This document shows positions 23,116-36,003 of a DNA stretch of 64,000 nt, piece by piece. Each line of letters begins with the position of its first letter. Positions within the stretch are counted from its first letter, which is position 1. The stretch is from Klebsormidium nitens (lineage: Eukaryota > Streptophyta > Klebsormidiophyceae > Klebsormidiales > Klebsormidiaceae): NCBI GenBank assembly GCA_000708835.1, contig DF236972.1:1-64000 (forward strand), written 5' to 3'. The notes beneath the pieces are model-generated. The model saw only the letters and a program-made list of their open reading frames with translations. It was not told where the DNA came from and ran no database searches. The position numbers and the translations under genes were made by a program.

Positions 23116-23840
23116 TTCAATGGCGTAATGAAAGCAAACTCGCCAACGCGCCTCCAATACACGTCAGCTTGCTTTCATCGAGAACAGGAGCTAGATATTA
23201 TGGTGACCCCTTCAATGTAGTTTTCAGATGAGTTGACAATTGAAGATGCTTGATGACGCCGCCATCGCGCAGCTCGCCCCGAGCCGAAGTCCTTGGTGCT
23301 AGGCTTCCCTCTCCAAATTCCAATGGCATGAGAGACGAGCTAGCTTTGCGCGCTAGGTACTACAGGCTACAGCAGCTCGATCGGGTATTTTCTGATCTGC
23401 GATTGACTTTATTTGTGGGCGTATGACCGTGCCAGACGGCTATATTCGTTGAAAGTCATTGCCCAGTGAATAATCTACCGGGAGCATCATCTGAATCCTT
23501 CCTGAGTACCGGGCTCCCAATAGATGCACCAAACCCTGTCCACGACGTGTGGTGAGAGAAGCAATTTACGCAAATATATTGATTATGTGGCTCATTTCCA
23601 ATTAGGGTTGGCGCTGTGATCTCAACACACGAATTCAGTCTGCTCATTCAAGTCAAATTGCTCAATCCACGAACTTGAAAGCGCATTGCCATCAGAAAGG
23701 CCCAGATCTGAACTGCGCTTCTCTTCAATTGTTCTACTTCTGGTAGTGCTTGGATTTATATGCTCTTGAATTAGCCTACGTTCTCTCTTCTATTGGGATT
23801 CGGTTGAGGAAACACCTTCCCGCCTGCACAATCGTCAAGA
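23116..23840. promoter_or_regulatory. Shared divergent promoter region (F-box / LIM)
   Basis: About 725 bp lie between diverging start codons. No coding exon seen. The assignment as promoter rests on gene orientation. Confidence 0.4.
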
Positions 23841-26745
23841 ATGGCGGCCACAAAGGGAGCGCCGGCTTTCTCGGGGACTGTGGTGAAATGCCAGAAGTGC
23901 TCCAAGACGGTGTATCCAATGTGGGTTGCTTTCCTCAACTTTCTTCTAGCTTACTCATGTGGCAACTTTTGTAGTGTTGGTGGTGCATTTGTGTTGGCGC
24001 ATCTTGAAGATCTGATCTTGTCAGCATCTTGAAGCCAGTGTATGTCATACTCAAATTCCAAATTGCGGCCCTTTAAGCCTTGTCCTGCGATTGCAGGGAG
24101 CAATTGATTGCCGACAATGAGACCTACCACAAAACATGCTTTAGATGCACGCACTGCAGCACAATGCTGAAGGTGAGCACCAGGAAAATCGATGCGATGC
24201 AACTTCTAAATTGCTGGACTCACATTATGCGCACAATGGGGTTCCTCTTTCAAAAGCTGCACCTTCCTGTCCAGATTGACTCTTTGATTCTCTGTCATCA
24301 TTGTGTCTGCAAACCCTAGAGTTGGCAACAAACCGTTGCGGAGCTTGTTTGTCAGCTGCCAACTCAACACTGGAAGGATTAGCAATGTCGCTCCAAAACG
24401 AAGTTTCTCTACCAGGCTATCTGAATATACGCAGATCCTGTGATATATGACTATTCAAAATTGATGACGGGGAGATGGTGGAGGGGAGGGGGAAAGAGGG
24501 AAGAGAGGGGAGAGGGGTGAAGGGTGAGGGGTGAGGGGTGAGGGGTGAGGGGTGAACCCCTGAGCATATCCTATCATCCTTCTAATGCCTTCTGCATTTG
24601 TGAGCAGCTGAGAAACTCAAAGTTACAGCAGAAGGAGCTCAGAGACGTATTCTATGCATTACAAGCAGTTCGCCCAGTGACTGTCCTCAATGCCAGCAAG
24701 AAAACTTTCCTTGCTCATGTTTTTCTTGGGCCAATATAGCAGGCTCCGTAAATTGTCGGTGATCCAAAATGAGAAGTTTTTCAAGTTCCAGAATCAAGAG
24801 AGTTTGTTATTCAGTTCATCATACTCCAAGGCCTACTTGTCGGAGGAGAAAGCCAAATCACAACGTGAGGCAATTGCTAGTGTCTGGTTGATCATACTGC
24901 TCGCTTGTCATTTTATCCAGGCGCTTGTGAGCTGATGAATGTTGAAAGTACCTGTCTCTCTGCAGCTCGGAAATTATGCAGCAATCGGCGGAGCTGTGTA
25001 CTGCAAGCCCCATTTCAATCAGGTTCGGCACTTTCTACTCTTGGCTTTCCTCTGCGGACTCCAACACAATCTGGGGGCAACCCTATTCATATCTTGTTAG
25101 ATTTTAGATTTCCAGTAATTCTTGGTTACAGCCCTCCGTTCGTTGCTGTCTGTTTTCTGAGGCGTGTTCTAATGGTCTCCCAATGACCGACAGTCCGGCA
25201 GGCTCTATTTGGCATATCACTCTACAGATGCACAAGGTTCCTTCTTTTCATGGGGTGACCCGGTGAATATTGTCCTCTTATGCAGCTGTTCAAGTTGAAA
25301 GGGAACTACAGCGACAACTTTGCGGCCGGGGGCCTCCCTCCGCCAAAGCCAGATACGGCACCAAGCACGCCGAAAGCAAGCACAGCGACCGAAGGTCAGT
25401 CAGACTGCGTTCGCTTCTGACATCGGGGAAATCTCCGAGCGTGACTGTTGATGGCAGCTTTACCACCTTGAGGAGCCAGTAGATGCATCACGAAGAGCTC
25501 CTGAATCGGCCTTGTCAAAAGTGGCTTCTCAATCTAAGAACGACGAAACATGCCCGGGAGTCTTGTTGTTCCAGGGCAAAGCGAACATGATTCAGGAGTC
25601 TTACTGTTCGTTTCTTATACAGGTGCTGCTGCGTCTGCAGACAAGGTTGCTGACAAGGTGAAGAATCTGACGGTCTCTGCAAAGAAAGTGAGAAACGTTC
25701 CTTTCAGCAGACTTCCATTTTGTCATCCATGACAGTTCCTGTCTTCACTCCTGATTTTTGGAAAGATAGCTCAGTATTCCTGAGCTTCTGTTTCAGTTGC
25801 TCACTTCTCTTGCTTGAGTCATCACGCAAGATCTGTCTGTGGTTTGATGCGATTCCTTTAGCCCTCCGTATTGCAGTCATATGCAGTGAACGAAGTGCGT
25901 GCTGCCTACCGAATTGCTGAGACCTGACTGATTGTCCGTTTGCAGGAAGCGTCAAAGCCGTCTCCGCTTGCGGGAAAGTTTACGGGCACAACTGACAAGT
26001 GCGTTTCGTGTGGAAAAACGGTGTATCTCATCGAGAAGGTGAGGAATACCGATGATAGCATCGGCGTTTTGAAACCTCTTACTCGCCCTTGAGCTGTTGA
26101 CAACCTCGTCTCGTGCTCTGCTTGAGCAGGCATTTGTCTGACGTTTTTGGTCGACTCGACAATCGGGTCTTAAAAAGGCAGAAGTCAAGCGAGGTGCTTA
26201 TAGTGTTCTGAAAGTTTTTTGGCGTTGTCTGATTGCGTTGATCTGTGCAGGTTGTGGTGGAGAATAAGATCTACCACAAAGCGTGCTTCAAGTGCAGCCA
26301 TGCGAACTGCCCCCTGTCGACGTCCAACTATGCTTCCATGAACGGCAAGGTGAGGAGCCCAAGTGGACCGGATCGCCGATTTCAGTTTTTCACAGCTGTT
26401 TGCATCAAACTTGCCATCGGATGTCCAAACGTTCATGATTGTGGACCGTTTGTCGACGATTGGGTGGCATCTGTTGGTTCGACATGACTCTACACCTCAG
26501 AACCTGAAATCTGTGGGGCCACCTCAGAACCTGAATATTGTGTGGCAAGACTCTGGCAAAGAGCTGTTTTGACGACGCCTCTGTCCGAGGTCCGCGCGAA
26601 AGGTGCCATTGTATATCTGCTAACTCGCACCATTCATACCACTTCGCAGCTCTATTGCAAGCCACATCTACAACAGATTTTCAAGACCACTGGTGACTAT
26701 CGGCAAGCAGCGGGAGACGCTCCGTTATCAACACCACCCGTGTAA
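23841..26745 (+). CDS. Two-LIM-domain protein, plant WLIM type (actin bundling)
   Basis: This cysteine-rich, CRP-like protein has two LIM zinc-binding domains. Plant relatives bind and bundle actin filaments and may also enter the nucleus. Exons: 23841-23920, 24097-24172, 24966-25022, 25286-25394, 25623-25687, 25946-26038, 26251-26349 and 26650-26745, giving 224 aa, all in phase. LIM1 spans about residues 14-70: CQKCSKTVYPMEQLIADN, then YHKTCFRCTHC, then AVYCKPHFNQLFKLKGNY. The linker is Pro/Ala/Lys-rich with repeated KVADKVKN-like lysine runs. LIM2 reads CVSCGKTVYLIEK, then YHKACFKCSHANC, then LYCKPHLQQIFK. The zinc ligands of both domains are present. Intron 2 carries a G-rich repeat. Length and layout fit plant LIM proteins of about 190-230 aa. 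Confidence 0.93.
24468..24556 (+). repeat. G-rich purine tract with GGGGTGA tandem units
   Basis: A near-pure purine stretch in LIM intron 2 ends in about six copies of a 7-bp unit, GGGGTGA (24513-24555). Many runs of three to five G could form G-quadruplex structure in the transcript. Each unit junction spells GGTGAG, a consensus splice donor. Confidence 0.85.
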
Positions 26746-28202
26746 CGTTGTCGATACTCATTCAAACGAATCAGTCTCCCAGGGACAGCAGCAGGGGGCT
26801 GAATTGTAGAGCCTCAAAGTGAGAATTTGGGAACAAGTCGGCATGAAATGATTAGGGGCTTATCTGTCCGATCATGGTGTCTAGCTTAATGTCTACCCGT
26901 TGCTGCGGCTTGCACAAAAGCGGGGTTCCTGGAAGCACTCAAATGCTCTCTTCATGAGTCCAATCGGCATTGGTACAAACCCTGTCTATGGTCACACAAG
27001 ACTCCGTGGTTAGTATCGTTTAAGGGCCGACAGTCAAGAGAAGCCTACAATCACAGGCCCATGACTCGCGGTTCACCTGGTCGAACACACCCTTGACTTG
27101 CAGCGAGTATGCTGTATAATGGCTCACCGTTCTGCCGGAACTCTTTGGATCTTTCCTCGCTGCAAAGGCCAAATCCCAAGTATATGTACACGCTCCACAT
27201 GCCCTCACCGCCTAGTAGAGATTGACTCGAAGTGTTGAATATTACGTTCTATCAGCGACCCCATCATTGCAACATGGCCGGGACATTGGTGAAGTGATTT
27301 AAGATATATGTGCAATATTGCATGATGTTAGTCGTTCACTTGCACAATTGATAGGTGCGTGACAGCTGCCCCAAGTTATAACTACAGTTGGATGCATGTG
27401 AAGGGGAATACATCTGAGTTCATCATCCACAAGTGCATTGCATTGCGATGGTGCGCTCACCAGAATTTCATCTCCACAGAAGTCATGCTGGCTGCTCCTA
27501 CTACCGTCATTTGTATACAGGCCTCGGAGTGTCCAGTTACATCTGCCTAGGTAGCACATGCTACATTTCGATGGGAATGTCACTGCAACAACAACTTCCA
27601 CGTAGTGGCACAACTGATCGCCAACCACTTTGGGCATACAATCAAGCAGAAGAAGCCTGAAAACAGTTTTCCGCGTCGGTGGCTGCACCATCTTTGCAAT
27701 GTCAAGAATGGGCATCTGCTTCTGAAGCTCCGAATCCTATGCCAGGAATTGATCCCGAACTCGAATCTTGACAAATTCAGACATCAGCTTGCAAGGCCTT
27801 TCCTGCTCAACAACGACCATGACAGGTTACGTAGCCTTTCCTGGACCTGAGGAAGGCAGTCTTGACATTGGCAGGCAATTCATACACAAAAGGCAGTTAT
27901 GTGACAGTCGCTTTGGTGGTCATTTTTACAACACTATGATGAATGATCCCGGCTTAATCTTCTATGACGAGCCCACGAACTTCTCAATCGAGCTAACAAC
28001 GGTTACGTGCCTGCAAGAGAAAGAGATTGATTCATGAGATACTGCCAGGATCAAATGAGCTAAGTACCAATCGCGTGCAAATGGCGTTCAGATCTTCACA
28101 AAAACATTTTAGTTGAACATCATTCAGCAGACACCTCAAGAGGAACAGCGAAAGGACATTCGCAAGCTTGTAGCAGAGTCCGTCCAGCTCCGACTGGATT
28201 GC
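26746..28202. other. Convergent intergenic region
   Basis: This lies between the 3' ends of the LIM and antenna-protein genes. Short open frames at 27.3-27.9 kb show no family features and no consistent splice sites. Apart from 3' UTRs I see nothing defined. Confidence 0.5.
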
Positions 28203-30361
28203 TCACCAGGGGTCAGCCAAATGTGCTAGCAGGTTGGCGAAGGGGCCCTCGCCGGTGACGTGTGATTGCGCAATGTAACCCAAGAATGCAAGCATAGCGA
28301 GTCTTCCTGCAAGGGCAAAAACATATTATGTGAGCCTCCAGATTGTGTTGTGTCTGCTGTCAGTTTGTTTGACTGGGACATCCGGACAGGGACGCCGTGC
28401 GGAGGTAACTACAGTGAGGAGTAACATTCACCACAAGACCAGTGGATGTGAATTACAAGAGCAATTTCAAGTCCCATCCCTTTCCAGTCCTTGGTCCTTC
28501 CAAAAACCTGTTGAATTCATGAGACACCCACCGTTGGCCAACTCCTTGTCCTTGGACTCCTTGTTGACGGGGAAGTTGAGGGGGTTGAAGATGCCTCCGG
28601 GGTATCCAACCTCGCCGGGGGGGAGCTTGTTTGAGGAGAAGATGGGGTCTTGGTAGACACTGCCAGGGTTAACAATGTCGTAGTATCTCCGTCCCTCAAC
28701 CTGCCGGGAGAATCAGAGTGATTAGCAACTTTGCATTTGGAGTAGGCTGCAGCTGTGGGATAGCCACACCGACGATCCTTTACACAAGCTTTGTTGCTTC
28801 CTGTTTTGATTGACTATGAAAACCCTTGGAAGAGTTTGATGGCTCGTACCTGGAAGCATCATTGCGTCTCTGCCGGCACTCACAAGTCTGGATGCACAAG
28901 CTTTAAAAAACAAGCGACGAGTCTCGCTAACTCACCCAGCCCATAAGGATGAGCTCCACCAGGAAGAGAGTGGAGGCGGGTGCGAAGTATTCGGCTTTGC
29001 CAGCATCGAACCACAACGGGGCGTTCCACAGGCCAGCCTTTGTGAGGATCTCGGGGACCAGAGCTCCGGCAGCGCCGAGCATGGCCCACCGTCCGTTCTG
29101 CAGCTCTGCCTGAACGTACCACTTCAGGTTGGCAGGGTCGGCGCCGAGGCCCAGAGGGTCAAAGCCGTTGTCGCCGGCAAGCCTGGCCGCCAAAAAGTTA
29201 GAAGGTTAGCGCAACCTTCTAACCGCCGCAGCCGTCTCATATGGTTATCTTTGCCTCTGATTGCAGACAAACCATCAGCATTGAAGACTTTCCATGGCAG
29301 GGGAAAGAGGCTAGGAATATCAGTTAAGTTGCTTAACCAATCAGTACAGGGTTGAGTGCTAGCTACAAGTTTGGCGAACAATACACTGTTACGCAAAGAT
29401 GCACCACAAAATCTGCCCAGGAACACTGCTAAGAAGAATCTAATGCCAGCTCATGGTGGCTTCCCCCGGCTACAAAGCCACCTATCTAAGCTGCTGTTCT
29501 GAGTTGTCTGTACTCTTGTATCTCTGGCAGCCATCTACTTGTTGACAGCTATCCTTTGCCTTGATCCCAGTCTTGAGAATCCTAAGCAGGGCTTGCCCAG
29601 CACCTTTCTACTTGCAAAAGATTGAAAAGGTAGCACCGTCTCATGTCATTGCAGTCCCCCAGAGCCCTCACACTGCCTCTAACATGATATAGAACTCAGA
29701 GTGGAAGGACCATGACAAACGAACTTTCGGAGGTTGGAGCCGGCTTCTTCTTCTCTCAGAGTTGGGGAAACGAAATTGACCATATGCTGCAGATAGCTAT
29801 AACACCAGCAACAAAGTACTTTGTCTACAAGGTGTCCATTCTGAAAATTTTCAAAGTTCTGCACAGCACTTTCTGCAGCTTTCTTTGTCAACTAACATGC
29901 TAATCTCATTTAGAATCAGCTTGCAGACAGCAAATGCCAGCGAATGTGTACATCAATTTCAGCCAGATTGTACAGTCGCTTCTACGGTGCAGTTACCGAC
30001 GGCATGATTCATCTGATCCAAATGCACCATGATTTTGCTGTAGCATTGACCTCTTTGGACAGAAGTCTCGACAAACCCCGCTCCAAACACTCAAACAAGT
30101 CTACAATCCACAGCATTTGGCCGGTACGGAGACTTACTCGCCCTTCAAGTACTCCGGGGCCTCTGATCCCGGGGCGTAGGGTGCTTCCCGAGCAAAAACG
30201 CGTGCACCATTCTTAGGTGCATTGATTGCCTTGTTGCCTGCCAAGAATGAGCCCCGGGTGGGGGCAGCGACGTTCAGGCACGTCTTGCTGGCTGAGACCT
30301 TGCACGCCCCCAGCTGCAGAGCCGTCGACACCCCGACCTTGGCAAGCACAGAGGACGCCAT
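28203..30361 (-). CDS. Photosystem I light-harvesting chlorophyll a/b protein, Lhca4-like
   Basis: This nuclear-encoded thylakoid antenna protein binds chlorophyll and carotenoid and feeds photosystem I. Minus-strand exons: 30361-30138, 29182-28936, 28700-28532 and 28306-28203, giving 247 aa with matching phases. The first ~50 residues ([10 protein letters not shown] start, few acidic residues) look like a chloroplast transit peptide. Mature landmarks: [16 protein letters not shown]; helix B with [17 protein letters not shown]; the [10 protein letters not shown] loop; helix C with [18 protein letters not shown]; the [11 protein letters not shown] and [13 protein letters not shown] loop; helix A with [15 protein letters not shown]; and the end [14 protein letters not shown]. 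The Asn in ELQNGRW matches the residue that ligates chlorophyll 603 in the red-shifted antennae Lhca3 and Lhca4. The protein stops straight after DPW, about ten residues short of land-plant Lhca4. Lhca4 is my best match, but subfamily identity needs a tree. Confidence 0.92.
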
Positions 30362-31175
30362 TATTGATACGAAGTTACCTGCTCTGCAATCTAGAAACTC
30401 TAGGGCGTCCTTTTCGCGCAGTGCAAGTACTTCGTATGCTCAACACAATCTGAAGAGAGCAAACAGGAGAGACGAATGGTGGTTGCGAAGAGCAATGCGG
30501 CGCATTCGAAGCTGGCGCCAGATTCTGGATGACCGTCCTCTCACAAATTCACATTTCTTGAGGCCTTGTTTCACGCAATGTGTATCTATTTCAGTGCCAA
30601 TACCTGCACACTTTCTCTTCGCTACGGGCCTTTGCCTCTACTCAGAATCGGACGGCTCGACATGCGCGAAGAACTCTGCTTTCATATCGAGATGATTTCA
30701 CGGTCGAGATGTGCAATCTGCTATATCCAATCAAGAAGGTGGGGAAGCTGTGACTGGAGCCCGGAACAGATTCGGAAGGACGGATCGAACCATGGGGGTT
30801 GGCCAAGGGGTCTGGGACCTTCACGGCTCCCTGACTGACTTTCTTAGCGCGCGCGTACCTGAAGTTCAGCGGGTACGATACCGCAACGTACGGTTTTGTA
30901 ATGGTGCGTACCACATTGCAGTTCGGACTGTCCGATCCGAGCCCAAAAAGAGGACGTCCGCAATGGCGCCTGCAACCGTCGCTTACGGTAGACTGCCGGG
31001 ACGTACTACAGTCTACACTGCATAATTTTGCATCATGATTCATGATCGAGAGAAGGGAGAGTAGCATTGGCAAGTCAAGGTGTTTCCACATCGTAGCAAG
31101 AACAAGATCAAAACTGTCTTCGAAATTGCATCGGAAGCTCCTCATGTAAGCTTGTTTCTACCATTGGCCGCCACC
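30362..31175. promoter_or_regulatory. Shared divergent promoter region (Lhca / TrpRS)
   Basis: About 810 bp lie between diverging start codons of a light-harvesting gene and a tRNA synthetase gene. No coding exon is visible. I could not pick out a certain light-response element. Confidence 0.4.
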
Positions 31176-34100
31176 ATGTCTCCAGTCGCCTCTGATTCGG
31201 CAATCGCCGAGGCGGCGGTCGCAACGCCAGTTCCCGAGGATCTCGAGCCAGCGGTAGCTGCTGATGGGGGGGAGAGCGTGGAGCAGAATGTGACCCCCTG
31301 GGAGGTGCAGGGCGCTGATGGTCAGGGTATTGACTACGACAAACTGGTGGAGAAGTTTGGGTGTCAGAAACTGGACGAGGCAACAATTGCAAGGGTTGAG
31401 CGCCTGACGGGGATGCCGGCACATCCGTTTCTCAAAAGAGGGATCTTCTTTGCTGTCAGGTAAGCGGAGGTTGTGCGGAACATAATGCTGTCACATTGTA
31501 CTAAGATTGTACCACCCAGGATCTTTTACCACTTTTCTAACGCACTTGCAGCTGTTTGAGCGTATATGTCCGAGCTCAGCCGGATGATTGGCGCAATGTC
31601 TCAGGCAGAAGCAACAGGCTTTCTCTATATTTCAGCAGAACTTGCTCTCCAGTGGACAATGGGCATCCTCCCTCAGCTTCTAATGAGCGAAAAGTTAAAA
31701 CATACCACCACCAGACGCTCACTTCGCGATGGATAGCTGAAGAAGTTCAACCCCATTTGCTTTGAATTCTTAAAACAGTAGGCCTGGTGCAAGCGTTGTT
31801 CATTTGATCCATATGAATCAAAACAACCTTTTTTCGAGAGAAGAAAACGGTTTATTTCACTGCAGGGATTTCAATGACATCTTGGATGCATATGAAGCCG
31901 GGAAAAAGTTCTACCTGTACACTGGCCGAGGCCCCTCGTCAGAATCGCTCCACCTTGGCCATCTCATTCCCTTCCAATTCACGAAGTGAGCGCACCACCT
32001 GTTTCTCTTACTGCAGATCTTGTGTCTGATTGTAGTTGACAGACGAATATGTGATCCCGAGGTGCTCGCACTTTATGATCAATTGGTCGGGCACACTGTA
32101 GATTGTGTTCAGAGAGTTGCTGAACGACTGGTTCCATGGTCGTACCACCATACATTCAAAGGGTATGCACTTAGAAAGGGACCCCAAGAGCACGTTTGAC
32201 GTGTAACCCCTCAAACGGGAGAGGGTGGAAGCTCTCTGAGGAAGCTTTTCTGTCAGCCATGATGCAGGAAAGCTATGTGGCTTAGCGGTTGGGCTCAGGT
32301 CGTCGGTTTCACTCAGTTTGTCGTACCAGGTCTTCCTGAAGCATGAGAAACATAATGGCTCTTTGTAATTTTGGGCCTCCCACCGGGTAAGTCAATGGAG
32401 AACTGCTGCGAGATCCCTTCCGATCCAGACAAAGATACAATCGTGCTGCAAACACGGCCCTCGCAGGCATAGGACCTGTTCAAAGGTCGGCACTCCTGCC
32501 ATCAAAAGGTCTGCTCTTATCAGAAGTAGGCAACCTCCTATGTAGCCACTCCTATGAAACACAGTTACTTGCAGAACACACATCTTCTGAGCCACAAGCA
32601 CATTCCGAGGCACCGCTTTAATAAGCGGAAGATCTGCATCATACAGGATTCTCTGCTCTTGAAAACATTCACTTGATCTGCAGATACCTGCAAGACGCAT
32701 TCAAGGTGCCGCTGGTAATCCAATTGACGGACGACGAAAAAGCCATCTGGAAGAATCTGAGCGTCGACGAAGCACGGCGGCTGGCGCGAGAGAACGCGAA
32801 GGATATCATTGCGTGCGGTTTCGACGTGACGCGAACGTTCATCTTTGCGGACTTTGATTACGTGGGGGGACCGTTCTACCGGAACATCGTGCAGATTGCG
32901 CGGTGCGTCACGTATAACCAGGTGCGTTTTTGATACAAGACATACAAGGAGCAGATCTGTGTACTCGCTTTGATTACCCGTGATATAATCTCCTCAAAGG
33001 AGCCTGCAAGCGCTCAGCTTGACAGTAGTTGAAGGACCGGTTGTGGAGAACTTCTATTGCAGCGGTGCACCTACCACTTTTCTGGTCACAAATGCAGTAC
33101 GGTTAGGAGTCGATATGCCAGACAGCTCGTTGGGCTTCTGCATTGGAGATTGAACACTTCCAAGACGGATTGGAGCACACGATTCAACCGAGAAACGGGA
33201 AATAGCCTTTGGCTTCCTCTTGAGATCGCAGCTGTGGTGGTCACGGGCTAAACGATGGTCCAACAACCGCGCTTTTCCAAGAAGCTGTCATTGAAGAGAC
33301 TCGGTGTCCGTCCAATCGCTCTAGTTATCTATCAGTAGTAAACAATCAGAGAGATTTTTGCAGGTCAAGGGCATCTTCGGGTTCACGAACGACGACAACA
33401 TCGGCAAGATTGGTTTCCCCCCTGTACAGGTAAGTGGCTTGCGTTGGAATCGGTGCACAGAATTGGAGCGGAATCATGCAGACAATAGCGTTCTCTTGGC
33501 ATTTCGAAGCGCCGCTCGACCTTGGTGATCAGCAGCTTTTGGAAAGCTCATATCGGAATGCTTCTTATAGCTTTCTCAACTGCAATACGACCGTCTGCAT
33601 TGTAGCAGGTCCAGCATTCTCATAAAGGCTTACTTAACATCTGTTGTGACGTCTGGAACATTCCAGGCTCCGTCGAAAGAGTATGATTTGCCATTTTCGT
33701 AACGGTGTCGCTCTTACAGGCCGCCCCGTCTTTCCCAACCTCCTTCCCTCACCTCTTCGGCTCTGATCGGGACATCCGATGTCTCATACCATGCGCAATA
33801 GACCAAGTAAGCTGAGGCTTTTACGAAGTGTCGATTTTGGTGTGTGCTGAACGGAGAGTTAGCCGTTCGCCTCTTTAGTTCAGTAGGGCTTGCTTCCTGT
33901 CAGCAAACGGATCGACCACTACAACTTGCTCAAGAAAAGGCGCATTTTTTTAGAGTGCTAGTCTAGGTAAAAGCACGCGCTGGGTGATTCCGATGAAAGG
34001 CTATAGCGGCTGGATAGAGTATTCCTGTTCAATGCATGCTGGCGTCGCTTCGCTGTACGTCTTAGTCAGATTGTTGCTGCGGACAAGAGAATCACAAGTT

Positions 34101-36003
34101 GGGACAAACAGCGCTCGTCACGATCATTGTATCTAGCAGCAGATGTGGTGGCTGGCCCCATCGATTCACATGAGGGGTACTTTACAGTCTGCGCCTCTGC
34201 TTGTGCTACGACCAAATTCGCAGTAAATGGCTCAATGCGCGTTGATCTGGCTACCGCTTTCCTTTGCAGGACCCTTACTTTCGAATGACGCGCGACGTTG
34301 CACCTCGGCTGGGATATCACAAACCCGCGTTGATAGAGTCGCGGTTCTTCCCAGCCCTTCAGGTGAGCCTCGGAACGCGTTTTGACTATCGTTGACATAC
34401 TATGGCACCTCTCGCGTGGAGCCGACGGACGCGGCTTGGATGGTTCCACTTGGATCAAAGTGGGCGGAAAAGGTTGTGTCTGCCCGTCCTCCAATCGAGC
34501 GGAATCATGTTTGTCACTGAGTTGGAACGGAAGATTAGAAGAGAAGATTGGAAATAAAACGGCTGGTGTACCTTTTGAGTATCGACGGACTTGGGATAAG
34601 TTCCCTGGTAAGCAAGGTCGGTCCGTCGTGGAGGTGAACAGCACAGGCTGATACCGCTCCATGGAAGCGCCCCGCCGTGCTTCTGCAGAGACCAAAGACG
34701 GTTTACATTCACTCCAAGATCTTTTCATGATATCGGTTCGGAATTGGAGACGGTGTAGACTACAAGGAGCATCGTATTGTTGAATGACATCAACGGAAGC
34801 AGTCATTTTGGGATCCGCAAAGTGTTCATCTTGGTCAAGCTCTGTGCACAAGCAGCTACACAAAGAGCAGCTAAAAGCAAAACCCGCCGAATCTGCGGAC
34901 GAAGAGAGCCCACCGGAATCTCTCTCAGCGGCTTTTGGAGTGCAAGCGTTCGAAGCTAGTGTGCATTGCGGCCCTCCGTCAAAAAGAGGTTAACGGAGAA
35001 TGCTTCACACTCGCAGGGCGAAAACACGAAAATGAGCGCGAGCGACCAGACGTCGGCCATCTACGTGACGGATACAGCGAAGCAAATACAAGAAAAGGTG
35101 AGCGCAAGGCAAAGATTGGAAGGAAAAGGGAACGGCGCCTCGCAGGGCCTCAAAGAAAGATTTGTCAGAGTGGATTCATAGCTCCTCATCAAGCTCAGGT
35201 ATCGTGGCTATTTGAATCGTAGACATCTAAAAGGACAAGCATCGGGAACAGAGAGCTTTCCGTTTCTGTGGGCTCGTGGCCTAAGAGCTTGCTGTCATTT
35301 AGTGAGAAGTGGCCCTTCACGGCACAGCATGCGGTAGACTAAAGAAGATGTGCTCGGCTGTTAGTCCGTTTGCAGATTGCTTGCCTTCATTTCGACCCTT
35401 ATGCGCTCTGGGGGCAACGCGGGAATTAAAGTACAACCAACGAGGTGCAGTCCGTTTGGAAACCTAACTCATTTTCACAAAGTTGCAACTTCAGATCTAA
35501 CACAACCCGCCCTTGCAAACCAGCAGCTCACTTGAATCAACATAACTCACCCTTGCAGACTTGCAACTCGCTTCGACAACCAAACCCACTTCAGCAATCC
35601 CGTTAGGTCAGGAAGTACGCAACTTTGGGCGGTCGCTAAACTCGAGCACCGCTGGTTTTAAATAAACTGAACCCATGTCCGCAATTCCCCACCTCATTCG
35701 AATCAACCTAAACCACTTTCGCAAACCCATCAGGTTAGGAAGTACGCGTTCTCGGGCGGCCGCCAGACCAAGGAGGAGCACCGCGCGCTCGGCGCAAACC
35801 TAGACGTCGACGTGCCATTTAAGTGGCTCACGTTTTTCCTGGACGACGACGAACAATTAGAGGCGATCCGGCGGGATTACGGCAGCGGGGTTATGTTTAC
35901 GGGGGAGGTTAAGGACACGCTGATTGCGTTGCTGCAAGGGATGGTTGCGCGCCACCAGGCCGCACGGACCATGGTCACGGAAGAGGTTAGCCGGCCAAAC
36001 TAA
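31176..36003 (+). CDS. Tryptophanyl-tRNA synthetase, cytosolic type
   Basis: This class I enzyme charges tRNA-Trp with tryptophan for cytosolic translation. Exons: 31176-31459, 31866-31985, 32684-32921, 33364-33429, 33720-33806, 34270-34362, 35017-35097 and 35734-36003, giving 412 aa with consistent phases. The N-terminal ~60 residues are acidic and Ala-rich, without a targeting look. Core landmarks: [19 protein letters not shown], with the HIGH-equivalent LHLGH at ~123-127; the [10 protein letters not shown] region; [34 protein letters not shown], which contacts substrate; KMSAS at ~301-305; [15 protein letters not shown]; and [20 protein letters not shown]. This is the eukaryotic/archaeal form, not the organellar bacterial-type form. 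The ATG at 31176 has a strong GCCACCATG context. A degenerate copy of the start of the last exon lies 126 bp upstream of it. Confidence 0.95.
35588..35640 (+). repeat. Decayed copy of TrpRS last-exon start
   Basis: About 35 bp around AGGAAGTACGC and GGGCGG match the acceptor and first codons of the functional exon at 35731-35766, offset by 126 bp. Neighbouring intron sequence (35.47-35.73 kb) repeats related CTCACTT/GCAAACCC-like blocks, so the copy is probably part of a small tandem duplication spanning the intron end. Confidence 0.65.

Noticed and set aside
24468-24556. Regular repeats as a possible CRISPR array
   Set aside because: The units are contiguous 7-mers without spacers, in an intron of a eukaryotic gene.
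34066-34863. 265-codon open frame on the minus strand
   Set aside because: It overlaps TrpRS exon 34270-34362 and its introns on the opposite strand, has no recognisable domain and odd composition.
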